Counted from the stretch's first letter, positions 15,578 to 23,929 are shown. The stretch is 30,875 bases of DNA from Sphingomonadales bacterium (GCA_028868335.1 JAGWUU010000004.1:1-30875), one strand, 5' to 3'. The notes: generated from the sequence alone by a model not told the origin. A program made the numbers and translations.

Positions 15578-16051
15578 TCACTCATGGGCGTCGTGGTTGG
15601 AAACCAGACCCGGCCCCGGGCGCGCGACCACGTTGCGCGCCTCGATCTCTTCGCCGCATTGCGAGCAACTCATGACCGGTGTGAAGTCCTCTCCGCAAGT
15701 CGCATGCCGGTGAATTACCGGCAGTCCACCGGACATCGGATAGTGCCGTCGACCCCATTCGAACAGTGACAGAAGGGCGGGGTAGAGATCGAGTCCCTTT
15801 GGGGTAAGGCGGTATTCATGGCGAGTAGGGCGCTGCTGATAGGCACGCTTTTCCAGCACGCCTTCCTCGGTCAGCAGGGCCAGGCGATCGGCCACGATCG
15901 TTCGCGAAATGCCCAGCCGCTCCTGAAAGTCGTCAAAGCGGCGCACCCCCGCAAAGCAATCGCGGATGATCAGCATGGTCCAGCGATCGCCGATGATCGC
16001 CATGGACCGTGCGATCAGGCAGGGCTGATCGGGAAGTTCGTTCCACTTTAT
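15578..16051 (-). CDS. HxlR-family transcriptional regulator; expected ATG start reads ATA
   Basis: The first usable ATG is at 16003 and gives 141 residues beginning MAIIGDRWTMLIIRDCF, inside the first helix of the winged-helix domain. Reading upstream in frame without a stop gives KWNELPDQPCLIARS, which matches the usual HxlR opening (MKW...PC.IAR) including the conserved cysteine. The codon in the Met position is ATA (16051-16049), and no ATG, GTG or TTG precedes it in frame. The upstream crotonase gene ends at TAA 16050-16048, so ATAA stands where ATGA would be expected. The protein continues through the winged helix (about 20-105) to a Cys-rich tail with CGEDF and CSQCGEE. It may start at ATA, make a shorter form from 16003, or be inactive. 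HxlR proteins regulate neighbouring catabolic or redox genes. Confidence 0.8.
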   Translation of the reverse strand: MKWNELPDQPCLIARSMAIIGDRWTMLIIRDCFAGVRRFDDFQERLGISRTIVADRLALLTEEGVLEKRAYQQRPTRHEYRLTPKGLDLYPALLSLFEWGRRHYPMSGGLPVIHRHATCGEDFTPVMSCSQCGEEIEARNVVARPGPGLVSNHDAHE

Positions 16052-16875
16052 GTCGGCGTGTCCACGGCTGCCTTGCCCTTGCCCTTGCGCATGGCAAATT
16101 CCCGCAATTGTTCGGCGGCTTCGGGCGCGGCGAATGCGGTGCAGAAATCCTCCACCGCCACGGCCACGCTGCGGCGATAGTCGAGGTCATTCTGACGCAT
16201 GAAGGCGGCCCGCGCCTGACGAACGGCATGAGCGGGTTTTGCCGCGAAGGTTGCGGCGAGCGCCAGCGCCGCTTCATCGAGCTGTGCCGCGGGAACGACC
16301 CGACTGACCAGGCCCAGTTCGGCCGCTTCAGCGGCTCCGAAGCTGCGTCCGCTGAACAGCAGCTCGAACGCGCGGTGACGGCCAATGACACGCGGCAGAT
16401 GGGCGAAATGGATGGCTGGCGGCAGCGCGAGGTCGATCTCCGGGTAGCCAAAGGTCGCATCCTCGGATGCAATGATCACATCGCACGAAATCGCCAGGGT
16501 CATGCCCCCGCCACGCGCGGTGCCGTTGACCACTGCGATCGAAGGCTTGCCCAGCGCATGTTGCGCCTCGTTGAGCCCCGGATAGAGATCGAGCAGTATC
16601 GCGCGAACCGCCGCCGGGGTCGCGTCGATCAGCGGCGGGAGGTCGAGCCCGGCACAGAACCGGCCGGGAATGTCGCTGCACAGCATCACGACCCGCACCG
16701 CGTCATCGCCCGCCGCCCGGTTCAGCGCGGCTATGATCTCCTTGATGAGGCCGGGCGTGATGGCGTTGACCGGCGGGCGAGCCAAGGCGATCCGCGCGAC
16801 AGCAGATGCGACACTGTAGCGCACTTCTTCACCCGGCTTGTCCATTGCCCGCTCCCAAACTCCTGCCGCCGACAC
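16048..16875 (-). CDS. Enoyl-CoA hydratase/isomerase (crotonase) family protein
   Basis: Protein of 275 residues. The oxyanion-hole segment FCAGLDLPPL (about residues 66-75) and the active-site helix GTARGGGMTLAISCDVI (about 114-130) are typical crotonase features. The first classical catalytic glutamate position in GGGMTL is Thr, whereas the second, in GYPEIDLALPP, is Glu. The enzyme may therefore be an isomerase, hydrolase or other crotonase rather than a standard hydratase. It lies 59 bases after the second crotonase gene on the same strand and overlaps the HxlR gene, so the three are probably co-transcribed. It acts on an acyl-CoA in the cytoplasm; the pathway is unknown. Confidence 0.88.
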   Translation of the reverse strand: MSAAGVWERAMDKPGEEVRYSVASAVARIALARPPVNAITPGLIKEIIAALNRAAGDDAVRVVMLCSDIPGRFCAGLDLPPLIDATPAAVRAILLDLYPGLNEAQHALGKPSIAVVNGTARGGGMTLAISCDVIIASEDATFGYPEIDLALPPAIHFAHLPRVIGRHRAFELLFSGRSFGAAEAAELGLVSRVVPAAQLDEAALALAATFAAKPAHAVRQARAAFMRQNDLDYRRSVAVAVEDFCTAFAAPEAAEQLREFAMRKGKGKAAVDTPT

Positions 16876-16934
16876 GTCCGCTGTGCGAACGGATCATCGC
16901 AGAAGCAAGTCCGGTCGCAAATCCAATTGTCGGA

Positions 16935-17723
16935 TCACTGGCCGGTGAACACTGCCGGGCGGCGCTCGATGAATGACTTGATGCCCTCGCTCATGTCGGC
17001 AGAGCCAAGAACCCGTTCGCGAATGGTTGGTATGATGCCGATCGCTGCCTGCTCGCCAACCTCGATGAAGTGCCGCGCCGATTCCTTGGTGACCTGTATT
17101 CCGATCGGTGCATTGGCCGCGATCAGGCGAGCCAGATCAAGCGCCCGCGCGCCCTGCTCGCCATGCGGGACGACTTCCTGCACCAACCCGATCTTGAATG
17201 CGCGGGCGGCGTCGAATTCGTCGCACAGCAGCAGGTGATACATCGCATCGCCCCAGCCCATTCGGCTGAGGTAGCGAAAATGGGCGCCGCCGAGCGGTGC
17301 GATACCGCGCTTGGCCTCCATCTGGCAAAACCGTGCGCTGTCCGCGGCCACCACGATGTCGCCCGCCAGCATCAGCTCGATCCCTATGGTATAGGTGATC
17401 CCCTGCACCGCGGTCACCAAGGGCTTGCGGCATCGCTTGACGAGGCCGAACGGATCGACCTGTTCGGCGGGGATCGGCCTGGCGGTCGCGGCGGGGCCGA
17501 AGAACTTGGGCATGTCCAGCCCGGCGGTGAAGTGGTCGCCTTCGGCCAGCAGCACTCCCACCCACAGATCCGGATTGGCATCCAGTTCGGTCAGGGCGAG
17601 GGACAACTGCTGCATCATCTCGGGCGAAAAGGCGTTGCGCCTCGCCGCATTGGCAATGGTGATCTTGAGGATGCGGCCATCCGCTTCGCTGCGCACTTCG
17701 CCTGCCGGTACTTCACTGCTCAT
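16935..17723 (-). CDS. Enoyl-CoA hydratase/isomerase (crotonase) family protein
   Basis: Protein of 262 residues from the ATG at 17723, which has AAGGGA 6 bases upstream; a longer open frame to 17954 lacks a site and is unlikely. The CoA-binding loop FTAGLDMPKFF (about residues 62-72) and the active-site segment YTIGIELMLAGDIVVAA (about 113-129) are clear. The second acidic position is present in QMEAKRGIAPLGG, so both crotonase glutamates appear conserved, unlike in the neighbouring paralogue. It is first in an apparent crotonase-crotonase-HxlR transcript. It probably hydrates or isomerises an enoyl-CoA in fatty-acid or aromatic catabolism. Confidence 0.88.
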   Translation of the reverse strand: MSSEVPAGEVRSEADGRILKITIANAARRNAFSPEMMQQLSLALTELDANPDLWVGVLLAEGDHFTAGLDMPKFFGPAATARPIPAEQVDPFGLVKRCRKPLVTAVQGITYTIGIELMLAGDIVVAADSARFCQMEAKRGIAPLGGAHFRYLSRMGWGDAMYHLLLCDEFDAARAFKIGLVQEVVPHGEQGARALDLARLIAANAPIGIQVTKESARHFIEVGEQAAIGIIPTIRERVLGSADMSEGIKSFIERRPAVFTGQ

Positions 17724-17893
17724 CGGTTGTCCCTTCGACGACACATATGGGCAGTAAGTAAGTATCGAATCTAAACTAATGTCAATCCAGATCGTGTCGA
17801 TGCCGGATGGAGTGAAGCATCTGGCTGGAATCCGCTCGCTCGGCTTACCTGCCGTAACCGTGCAGGTGACGCGCAGCGGAGGGAAGCCGGTCA
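17724..17893 (-). promoter_or_regulatory. Intergenic region with candidate promoter for the crotonase operon
   Basis: A TTGACA hexamer occurs on the minus strand at 17785-17780, about 60 bases before the crotonase ATG. A good -10 hexamer is not evident; TACTTA and CTTACT lie at 15 and 17 bases. The AT-rich stretch downstream contains the tandem GTAAGTAAGTA (+ strand 17754-17764), which could be part of a regulator site. The rest of the gap shows nothing I can name. Confidence 0.3.
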
Positions 17894-18595
17894 TCAGCCG
17901 TGCGGCGCCGATCCGAAATGGCCAAGGATCATCGCACTGAGTTGCCGGGCCCAATCGTCATGCCGACTCCGGCAGGCATCTTCGTCCATGTCGGTAATGC
18001 GGGCATGGCCCACGATGCCCTCGATGAAGAAACGGGCCGCGCTGAGCGGATCGGCAATCGCAATCTCGCCCCGCTCCCCGGCGTGGCGGAGAACCGCGAC
18101 AGCATTGTCGATTGCCGCCTGCATCGCCCACCCGCGCAGCGAGTCCTGACTGCGCTCCGCTTCATAGTCCAGCCAATCGATCAGCCGGTCGATCAGCCGT
18201 CCTTCGGGCGAGAGAAACAACTCCACCACCTTGGACGCCAGAGCCGGTAGCGCTTCGTTGATGCTCAAACCTTGGGTGCCGGCGATAACTTCCTGATGCC
18301 GCAGCTCGATCTGGCGAATCGACAGCGCGCGCAGGAGCCCTTCCTTGTTGGCGAAGCGCGAATAGATGGTCGGCTTGCCGATGCGGGCGAAGCGGGCCAG
18401 CCGGTCGAGCGAGAAACGCTCAAACCCGACGTCGAGCAGCAGCTCCCAACCGGCATCAAGGATCAGATCAGCCAGCCCCTCAGCGTCGGCAAGCGACGGC
18501 CTGCCCGCACTTTTGAAGCGGCAAACTCTTGAAAATCCGCTGCTTCTAGTGCGTCCGTCTTGAATGGGCGGCGATTGCGGAGCGAATTTTTTCAC
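17894..18595 (-). CDS. TetR/AcrR-family transcriptional regulator
   Basis: Protein of 233 residues. The helix-turn-helix spans about residues 45-95 (ERFSLDRLARFARIGKPTIY and then SRFANKEGLLRAL), a normal TetR DNA-binding domain. The rest is a helical ligand and dimer domain. The ATG at 18595 is the only in-frame start before the domain; it lies 50 bases inside the small upstream ORF, so the two genes overlap and may be coupled. It is followed by the crotonase operon on the same strand, so it may regulate acyl-CoA catabolism, itself, or both. A clean palindrome at 18728-18756 is its likely operator. The ligand is unknown. Confidence 0.87.
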   Translation of the reverse strand: MKKFAPQSPPIQDGRTRSSGFSRVCRFKSAGRPSLADAEGLADLILDAGWELLLDVGFERFSLDRLARFARIGKPTIYSRFANKEGLLRALSIRQIELRHQEVIAGTQGLSINEALPALASKVVELFLSPEGRLIDRLIDWLDYEAERSQDSLRGWAMQAAIDNAVAVLRHAGERGEIAIADPLSAARFFIEGIVGHARITDMDEDACRSRHDDWARQLSAMILGHFGSAPHG

Positions 18596-18716
18596 GCCGC
18601 TGCCTCGCCTTTTCGACGAATTTCTCGTGGTGTTCGCGATGGACGGTGCACGACATCTGCAACCCTTCGCGGTACGCCGCGAGGAATCGACGGGTCATTT
18701 CGTCCAGCCAGTTCAT
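18546..18716 (-). CDS. Small protein of unknown function, overlaps the TetR gene
   Basis: Protein of 56 residues from ATG 18716 (MNWLDEMTRRFLAAYREGLQ at the start), with AAAGG 8 bases upstream. A GTG at 18743 would add nine residues but falls inside the predicted operator and close to the expected transcription start. The protein is hydrophilic, helical and rich in Arg, Glu and His, with no membrane segment or signal peptide. I do not recognise a family. Its last 50 bases overlap the TetR start in another frame. It may be a real leader gene of the TetR transcript or a translational coupling device. A chance ORF is possible, but the ribosome site and the promoter upstream favour a gene. Confidence 0.5.
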   Translation of the reverse strand: MNWLDEMTRRFLAAYREGLQMSCTVHREHHEKFVEKARQRREKIRSAIAAHSRRTH

Positions 18717-18727
18717 CTCCGCTACCT

Positions 18728-18756
18728 TTGTGTCTTCTTGCACGTAGGAGACACAA
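18728..18756. promoter_or_regulatory. Perfect 8-bp inverted repeat, probable TetR operator
   Basis: TTGTGTCT (18728-18735) and AGACACAA (18749-18756) are exact reverse complements separated by 13 bases. The site lies just upstream of the small ORF and the TetR gene and would overlap the transcription start set by the -35 box at 18783-18778. This placement is classic for autorepression by a TetR protein. Confidence 0.55.
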
Positions 18757-18783
18757 GAATGCGCTAGTCTGATCCCAAGTCAA
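18756..18783 (-). promoter_or_regulatory. Candidate sigma-70-like promoter for the small ORF and TetR gene
   Basis: On the minus strand TTGACT (18783-18778) is followed after 16 bases by CATTCT (18761-18756). The -35 match is good (5 of 6) and the -10 match is poor. The distal arm of the inverted repeat abuts the -10 hexamer. Confidence 0.4.
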
Positions 18784-18832
18784 GGGTTTGCAACGCATGT
18801 CGCGGTGGCGGGGATGTCGGTGAACAGCCATG

Positions 18833-20299
18833 TCAGCGCCGCTCCGCTGTTGCGGGAGTCACTTGCCAGCCCAGTCCAAGAGCCTTGTTGGTTGCGATGT
18901 AATCGCTTGTCAGCGCCGATCGCGCATTGATCGAGGCCAACGAAAGTTGCAGGCGCTGACGATCCGCGGAGAGGGCATCGCTGCGGGTTGCGGTGCCCGC
19001 GGCAAACCGTTGTTGCTGCAATCCGGCGGCATGGGCGGACTGTTGTTCCGCTTCCAGCGCCTTGCCCAGCTCGATCCGGTCGCTGCCGAAGCGGGTGAGG
19101 GACGCCTCCGCGTCGGCAAGGGCATTGAGTACGGTTCCGCGATAGCGCGCTTCCGCTTCGGCGTAGGCGCCTTTGTTCTGGTCGATCTTGGCCCTGGTTC
19201 GCCCGCCATCGAAGATCGTCCAGGTGATCCTCGGCAGGACCAGACCGATCAGCGAATGCGGATCGACCATGTCACCGACCGAACCGCCTCCCAGACCGAG
19301 CAGGCCCATGAAGCTGATCTTGGGAAACTTGTCGGCAATCGCGGTTCCGACATCGGCATTCGCCGCGGCCAGTTGCCGTTCCGCGATGCGAATGTCGGGA
19401 CGGTTGTGCAGCAGCAGCGCCGGATCGCCGATCGCGACCTGTGCCGGTGGCAGGGGAATCGGCGTTGCCGTGGCAAGTTCGGTGTCGAGCGCGCCGGGCT
19501 CCTGCCCGGTCAGCACCGCCAACTGATCCGTAAGGACGACAACCTGGGTGCGGGTCGAGGCGATCTGCGCTTCGGTCTGGGCAAGTTGCGCGCGGGCCTG
19601 GTCTGCGGGCTGCATCGGTGCGGTGCCCTGGCGAAAGCGCTGATCGGCCAGCGCGACGAGCTGTGCATCGATCGCCTTTTGCTGCTCCAGCACAGCCACC
19701 GCCGCTTGCCGGGTACGCAGCCCGAGGTAGGTTCGCGCCACTTCCGCCGAAAGCGATACCTGCGCGTCGGCCAACCCGGCTCCGGCCGCCTCTGCACGGG
19801 CTGAGGCGGCTTCGATCTTGCGCCGGGTGCCTCCGAACAGGTCAAGCTCCCACGAGGCATCGAAGCCCAGACTGTAGCGCTGCATGTCGGTACGGTCTGC
19901 CGTCGCTTGCGGATTGAGCAGTGTGGCAGGAATGTTGACATAGGGCGCGGAGACAGAGGCGCCCACCGTGGGAACCGCCGCAGTCTTGTTGGCAGCAAGC
20001 CCGGCCCGCGCCTGGGTGATCCGGGCATCGGCCGCGGCGATGTTGGGCGAATTTGCCAGCGCGACCGTGACAAGGTGGTTGAGCTGCGGGTCGTTCAGCG
20101 TTTCCCACCAGGTGGCGAGCGGGGCGTTGGGCACGGTCGCCTCGTTCGCGCGCAGAAAGGCTGCGCGACCAGCGGCCGCTGGCGTAGCCGAAGGCGCCCC
20201 GGAATAGTTGGGGCCAACGGTGGCGCAGGCGGCCAGCGCGGTTGCCAGGCTGGCAGCGAGCAGCAGACGCGCGGGGAAACGGGCAAGACCGGACATCAT
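18833..20299 (-). CDS. NodT-type outer membrane efflux lipoprotein
   Basis: About 488 residues. A lipoprotein signal ends in the lipobox LAAC (about residues 20-24), followed by ATVGPNYSGAP, the usual NodT/OprM mature start. Two OEP repeats follow; features include PLATWWETLNDPQLNHLV (about 55-72), LGFDASWELDLFGGTRRKIE (about 140-160) and, in the second half, LHNRPDIRIAERQLAAANAD. The start ATG shares bases with the emrB stop (TGATG). The much longer open frame to 21940 is antisense-frame readthrough of emrB. The protein forms the trimeric outer membrane channel of a tripartite pump and takes substrate from the EmrA-EmrB pair encoded just upstream. Confidence 0.92.
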   Translation of the reverse strand: MMSGLARFPARLLLAASLATALAACATVGPNYSGAPSATPAAAGRAAFLRANEATVPNAPLATWWETLNDPQLNHLVTVALANSPNIAAADARITQARAGLAANKTAAVPTVGASVSAPYVNIPATLLNPQATADRTDMQRYSLGFDASWELDLFGGTRRKIEAASARAEAAGAGLADAQVSLSAEVARTYLGLRTRQAAVAVLEQQKAIDAQLVALADQRFRQGTAPMQPADQARAQLAQTEAQIASTRTQVVVLTDQLAVLTGQEPGALDTELATATPIPLPPAQVAIGDPALLLHNRPDIRIAERQLAAANADVGTAIADKFPKISFMGLLGLGGGSVGDMVDPHSLIGLVLPRITWTIFDGGRTRAKIDQNKGAYAEAEARYRGTVLNALADAEASLTRFGSDRIELGKALEAEQQSAHAAGLQQQRFAAGTATRSDALSADRQRLQLSLASINARSALTSDYIATNKALGLGWQVTPATAERR

Positions 20300-21891
20300 C
20301 AATGCATCGCCATGTTGATCTGCCCCTTGGGCAGTGGTTTGAGCAGCAGGGTCAATGGCACGACGGCAAGAATGCCGATCGTCAGCGCCAGAAACTCGTC
20401 GTTGAAGGACATCACCAGCGCATCGCGCAGGACGTTCATGTCCAGCATGCGATAAGCACTCGCCAGGCCAGCAGAACCGCCGCCAAATCCGCTGGCTTGC
20501 GCCGCGACATAGGCCTGGACCGCCGGATCGTTGGCCTGGATCGACGATTGCAGCGTCCAGTGATGGAAATCGAGCCGGGCATCCTGAAGCGTTGCCAGTA
20601 CCGCAAGGCCAATGGATCCGCCAAGGTTGCGCGCGGCGTTGAACAGGCCCGATGCGTCGCCCGCGTCTTCGCTGGAGACCGAACTGATCGCCGCCTGGTT
20701 GAGGAACATCATCCCCATCACCTGGCCGAACCCGCGAAGCAATTGCGATACCGTGAAGCTGCCACCGGTCGATTGGGCGGTGAGGTATGCGTCGATCCAG
20801 CAGGTCAGGGCCATCGTCGCAAAACCGATCGCCACTGCCAGGCGCAGATCGACGAAGCGAATCAACAAGGGAATCAGCGGCATCATCATCAGCGCCGGGA
20901 CGCCCGACAGGAATACGACCTTGCCGGCCTGCAAGGCGTTGTAGTTCGCGATCGCGGCGAGGAACTGCGGAATTACGTAGGACGTGCCATAGAGCACCGC
21001 ACCAAGGATCAGCGCCAGCACGAACACTGCCGCGAAGGTGCGGTTGCGCAGCAGTGCCAGCTTGATGACCGGGCGATCGGCGATGAACTGGCCCGCGGCG
21101 ATCAGCGCGAAACCGAATATGGTCACGATGGTCAATTGCCAGATCATCGCCGATTCGAACCATTGTTCGCGGTGCCCTTCCTCCAGCACGATGGTCAGGC
21201 CACCTAGCCCGAGAGCCATGCCAAGGATGCCGAGCCAGTCGGCCGACGCAAATTCGTCGAGATCCATCTCCTCGTCCGGCAATCCGATCAGCAGCAAACC
21301 CACCAACGCGGCGCAGACCGGCACGTTGATGAAGAAGGCATAGTGCCAACTGAAATTTTCGGTCAGCCAACCACCGACCAGCGGGCCAAGCACAGGTCCA
21401 AGGATCACGGTCGATCCGAACATGGCGGTGCCGATCGGCTGCTGCGAGGGAGGCAGGCGCGTGGCGATGATGGTCATGGCGGTGGGAATCATCGCACCGC
21501 CGGTAAAGCCCTGGCCGATCCGCCCGACGATCATGGTCGGCAGCGTACCGGCGGTGCCGCAAAGGATCGAAAAGGCGGTGAACAGGATCGCGGCGGCCAG
21601 CAGAAACCGCTTTAGGCCGAACACGCGCTCCAACCACCCGGTAAGCGGGATGATCACGATTTCGGCCACCAGATAGGCGGTGGCGACCCAGGTTCCTTCC
21701 GAGGCGGAGGCGCCGATTTCCCCCTGGATGGTCGGCAGGGAGGCGTTGACGATCGAAATGTCGAGCGTCGCCATCAGCGAGCCGATCGCCCCCGCGGCGA
21801 CCCCAAGCCATGCAGTGACATCGGCCTTCTGGCCGGGCCGCGCAGCGGTGGGCGGTCGCACCCCGTCGGCAAATTCGACGGCAGTGCTCAC
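20299..21891 (-). CDS. emrB: DHA2-family MFS drug:H+ antiporter, EmrB-like
   Basis: Protein of 530 residues with about 14 membrane helices. The first helix carries LMATLDISIVNASLPTIQ, the DHA2 signature with the conserved Asp. Motif C is seen in ILGPVLGPLVGGWLTENFSW (about residues 130-150). The start is a GTG overlapping the emrA stop (GTGA). Length, helix count and neighbours match EmrB of multidrug pumps, which export lipophilic drugs, uncouplers or fatty-acid-like compounds using the proton gradient. It works in the inner membrane with EmrA and the NodT channel. Substrates are unknown. Confidence 0.93.
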   Translation of the reverse strand: MSTAVEFADGVRPPTAARPGQKADVTAWLGVAAGAIGSLMATLDISIVNASLPTIQGEIGASASEGTWVATAYLVAEIVIIPLTGWLERVFGLKRFLLAAAILFTAFSILCGTAGTLPTMIVGRIGQGFTGGAMIPTAMTIIATRLPPSQQPIGTAMFGSTVILGPVLGPLVGGWLTENFSWHYAFFINVPVCAALVGLLLIGLPDEEMDLDEFASADWLGILGMALGLGGLTIVLEEGHREQWFESAMIWQLTIVTIFGFALIAAGQFIADRPVIKLALLRNRTFAAVFVLALILGAVLYGTSYVIPQFLAAIANYNALQAGKVVFLSGVPALMMMPLIPLLIRFVDLRLAVAIGFATMALTCWIDAYLTAQSTGGSFTVSQLLRGFGQVMGMMFLNQAAISSVSSEDAGDASGLFNAARNLGGSIGLAVLATLQDARLDFHHWTLQSSIQANDPAVQAYVAAQASGFGGGSAGLASAYRMLDMNVLRDALVMSFNDEFLALTIGILAVVPLTLLLKPLPKGQINMAMH

Positions 21892-23084
21892 TGCTTGCCG
21901 TCCTGCTCGTCGCGGATCGCGTTGATCGCTCCCTTGGCATCGCGGGTATCGACGTTGACGTGAAGCGAAAGCCCCGGGATCAGAACCTTGCGCGATTCCG
22001 GCCCCGCCTTGATGCGAATCTTCACGGGCACGCGCTGGACGATCTTGGTGAAATTGCCGGTGGCGTTCTGCGGCGGGATCAGCGAGAAATTCGCGCCGGT
22101 TCCGGGTGTGATGCTTTCGACCGTGCCATGGAATTCGACGCCGGGCAGGGCGTCGACCGTCAGCGTTACGGGCTGGTGCGGCCGCATCAACCCGATCTGC
22201 GTTTCCTTGAAGTTCGCCTCCACGAACAGATCGCCGGTTGGCACGATCGTCATCAGGCGCATTCCAGGCTGGACGAACTGGCCGACCCGGACCGTGGAAC
22301 TGGCGACACGCCCGCCGATCGGGGCGACGAGCCGGGTCGAACCGAGATCGTTGGTCGCCGCCTGGCGCTGGACCTGGGCTACGCGGATCTGTGCGTTGGA
22401 TGCGCCGCCCTGGGCGCGGACCGACTGGACCCGTGCCTGTGTCGCAGCGACCGCCGCCTGCTTCGCCCGCAAGTCAGCCTGCGCCTTGTCGCGGTTGGAA
22501 ACGAGTTGGTCGAGCGCGGTCTTGGGCTCGGCGCCGGTGGCCACCAGCGGGCGGTAACGTGCGACTTCGGTGTTGAGGTAGGTGAGATCGCGTTGCGCCG
22601 CCGCCTCCCCTGCAACCGCCTGTGCGATCGAAGCCTGCGCTTCGCCGATGTTGGATTGCGTTGCCGTCTCGTTGGCCCGGGCAAGGGCAATCTGGGCGTC
22701 CGCCTGGTCGATGCGGTTCCTGTAGTCCGTGGGGTCGATCTCGACGAGCAGTGCGCCGGGCTGGACGCCTGCGTTTTCCATGACCGGAACGCTTTTGACA
22801 TACCCGGCAAGCTTCGATGCGATTGTCACGTCATCGGCGCTGACATAGGCATCATCGGTCGACTGAATGAAACGCCCGACGGTGCGGTATTCGTACAGAC
22901 TGTAGGCCCCGAAGATCGCACCGGCTCCAAGCAGCCCCAGCAGCACCCGCCGCAGCCAGGGCCGTTTGGGCGATGCCTCATCAACGGCGTTGTCCTTTTC
23001 GGACCGACCGTTGCCTTCGACCGGTTCGCTGGCAGCGGCATTCTCGATGCCCTCGCCATTGATGGGTGTCTTTTCATTGCTCAT
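21888..23084 (-). CDS. emrA: HlyD-family periplasmic adaptor, EmrA-like
   Basis: Protein of 398 residues from ATG 23084; a TTG nine bases earlier is possible. An acidic cytoplasmic N-terminus (about 45 residues) is followed by one membrane helix (VLLGLLGAGAIFGAYSLYEY) and the biotinyl-lipoyl half-motif QSTDDAYVSADDVTIASKLA. A long Ala/Gln-rich coiled-coil hairpin (about residues 110-210) comes next, then the second lipoyl half with LVAPIGGRVASSTVRVGQFV. This order is diagnostic of EmrA adaptors that bridge EmrB and the outer membrane channel. The gene is first of emrA-emrB-nodT and overlaps emrB. Confidence 0.93.
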   Translation of the reverse strand: MSNEKTPINGEGIENAAASEPVEGNGRSEKDNAVDEASPKRPWLRRVLLGLLGAGAIFGAYSLYEYRTVGRFIQSTDDAYVSADDVTIASKLAGYVKSVPVMENAGVQPGALLVEIDPTDYRNRIDQADAQIALARANETATQSNIGEAQASIAQAVAGEAAAQRDLTYLNTEVARYRPLVATGAEPKTALDQLVSNRDKAQADLRAKQAAVAATQARVQSVRAQGGASNAQIRVAQVQRQAATNDLGSTRLVAPIGGRVASSTVRVGQFVQPGMRLMTIVPTGDLFVEANFKETQIGLMRPHQPVTLTVDALPGVEFHGTVESITPGTGANFSLIPPQNATGNFTKIVQRVPVKIRIKAGPESRKVLIPGLSLHVNVDTRDAKGAINAIRDEQDGKQ

Positions 23085-23251
23085 CTGCGTCAATCCAAAA
23101 CGAAACCGTACCGTTCAATTAAAGTGGCAAATGGCGATAAGTGTGTGCATTGTCAAATGAAACGTTTTGGGCAGGGCGGACTGCTTGCGTTTCCCGGCGA
23201 GTCGGGGGCGACGAACCGGCGTGCAGGGCGAATTCGCGTACCCTGATCCGG
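23085..23251 (-). promoter_or_regulatory. Upstream region of the efflux operon with candidate operator
   Basis: TTGACA occurs on the minus strand at 23156-23151, about 67 bases before emrA; the best -10 at 17 bases (CATTTG) is weak. Two features could bind the TetR regulator encoded upstream. One is the tandem ACCGT-ACCGT (23105-23114). The other is an imperfect inverted repeat, CCGTTCAATTAA (23111-23122) with TCAAATGAAACG (23153-23164), 8 of 12 positions pairing. Confidence 0.35.
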
Positions 23252-23929
23252 TCAGGCGGAGTCCGCCGGCGCGACGAAGTTGCGAACGACATCCAGGAAT
23301 GCGCGGGCGGCAACCGCCTCCAGCGATTGCATCCTGCTTTCGAAGGGTTTTGCGTATCCCGCAAAGACGGTCAGCCCTTCCATCGATGCGGAAATGAACA
23401 GGGCAATATCGTGGCGCGCCGGTTCGGCCAGGTCTGGCCGCATCTCGGCGATCACATCCTCAAGCGGAGCGCGGGCCCGGCGATAGAGATCGTGGACTCG
23501 TTCAAAGACGAAAGTGTCGTGATTCGACAGGGCCCACAGCTCGGGAAACAGCCGGGTGGTCTTCTTGCTGCGAATGTCCTCGAGGACCAGCTCGCAATAG
23601 AGTTCGAGGCGCTGCTCCGGGGTGGTGGAGGGATCGTGGAAAATGTTCGCGAACTCAATCTCGTAGCTCGTGATCACCGCATCCAGCAGCGCCTGAACCA
23701 GATCCTCGCGATTGGGGAAATGATAGGTCAGGTTGCCCAGTTTCATCCCGCACTGCGCTGCGATCCGCCGCATCGACATTGCCCGGTAGCCTTCCTCGAT
23801 AAGGATGCGAAGAGCTGCGCGGAGGATCTCCTCGCGCGTCTCATGACCCTTGGGGTAGCCGCCTTCGCGTGGGGGGAAGGTCAGGTCGGGAACCGCGGTT
23901 CCCTGGTATCTATGCGCTATTTCAGTCAT
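23252..23929 (-). CDS. TetR-family transcriptional regulator of the efflux operon or amine cluster
   Basis: Protein of 225 residues. The DNA-binding domain covers about residues 28-78, with EEILRAALRILIEEGYRAMS and then IAAQCGMKLGNLTYHFPNRE, a typical TetR helix-turn-helix. The C-terminal helical domain would bind a ligand. It is upstream of emrA-emrB-nodT on the same strand (167-base gap) and divergent from the amine dehydrogenase genes (133-base gap). Position alone allows control of either side. The most common arrangement is repression of the adjacent efflux pump and of itself. Confidence 0.88.
   Translation of the reverse strand: MTEIAHRYQGTAVPDLTFPPREGGYPKGHETREEILRAALRILIEEGYRAMSMRRIAAQCGMKLGNLTYHFPNREDLVQALLDAVITSYEIEFANIFHDPSTTPEQRLELYCELVLEDIRSKKTTRLFPELWALSNHDTFVFERVHDLYRRARAPLEDVIAEMRPDLAEPARHDIALFISASMEGLTVFAGYAKPFESRMQSLEAVAARAFLDVVRNFVAPADSA

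Noticed and set aside
20300..21940. N-terminal extension of the NodT gene to 21940
   Set aside because: The extra ~547 residues are another frame of emrB. The lipoprotein signal and lipobox define a start at 20299, which overlaps the emrB stop.
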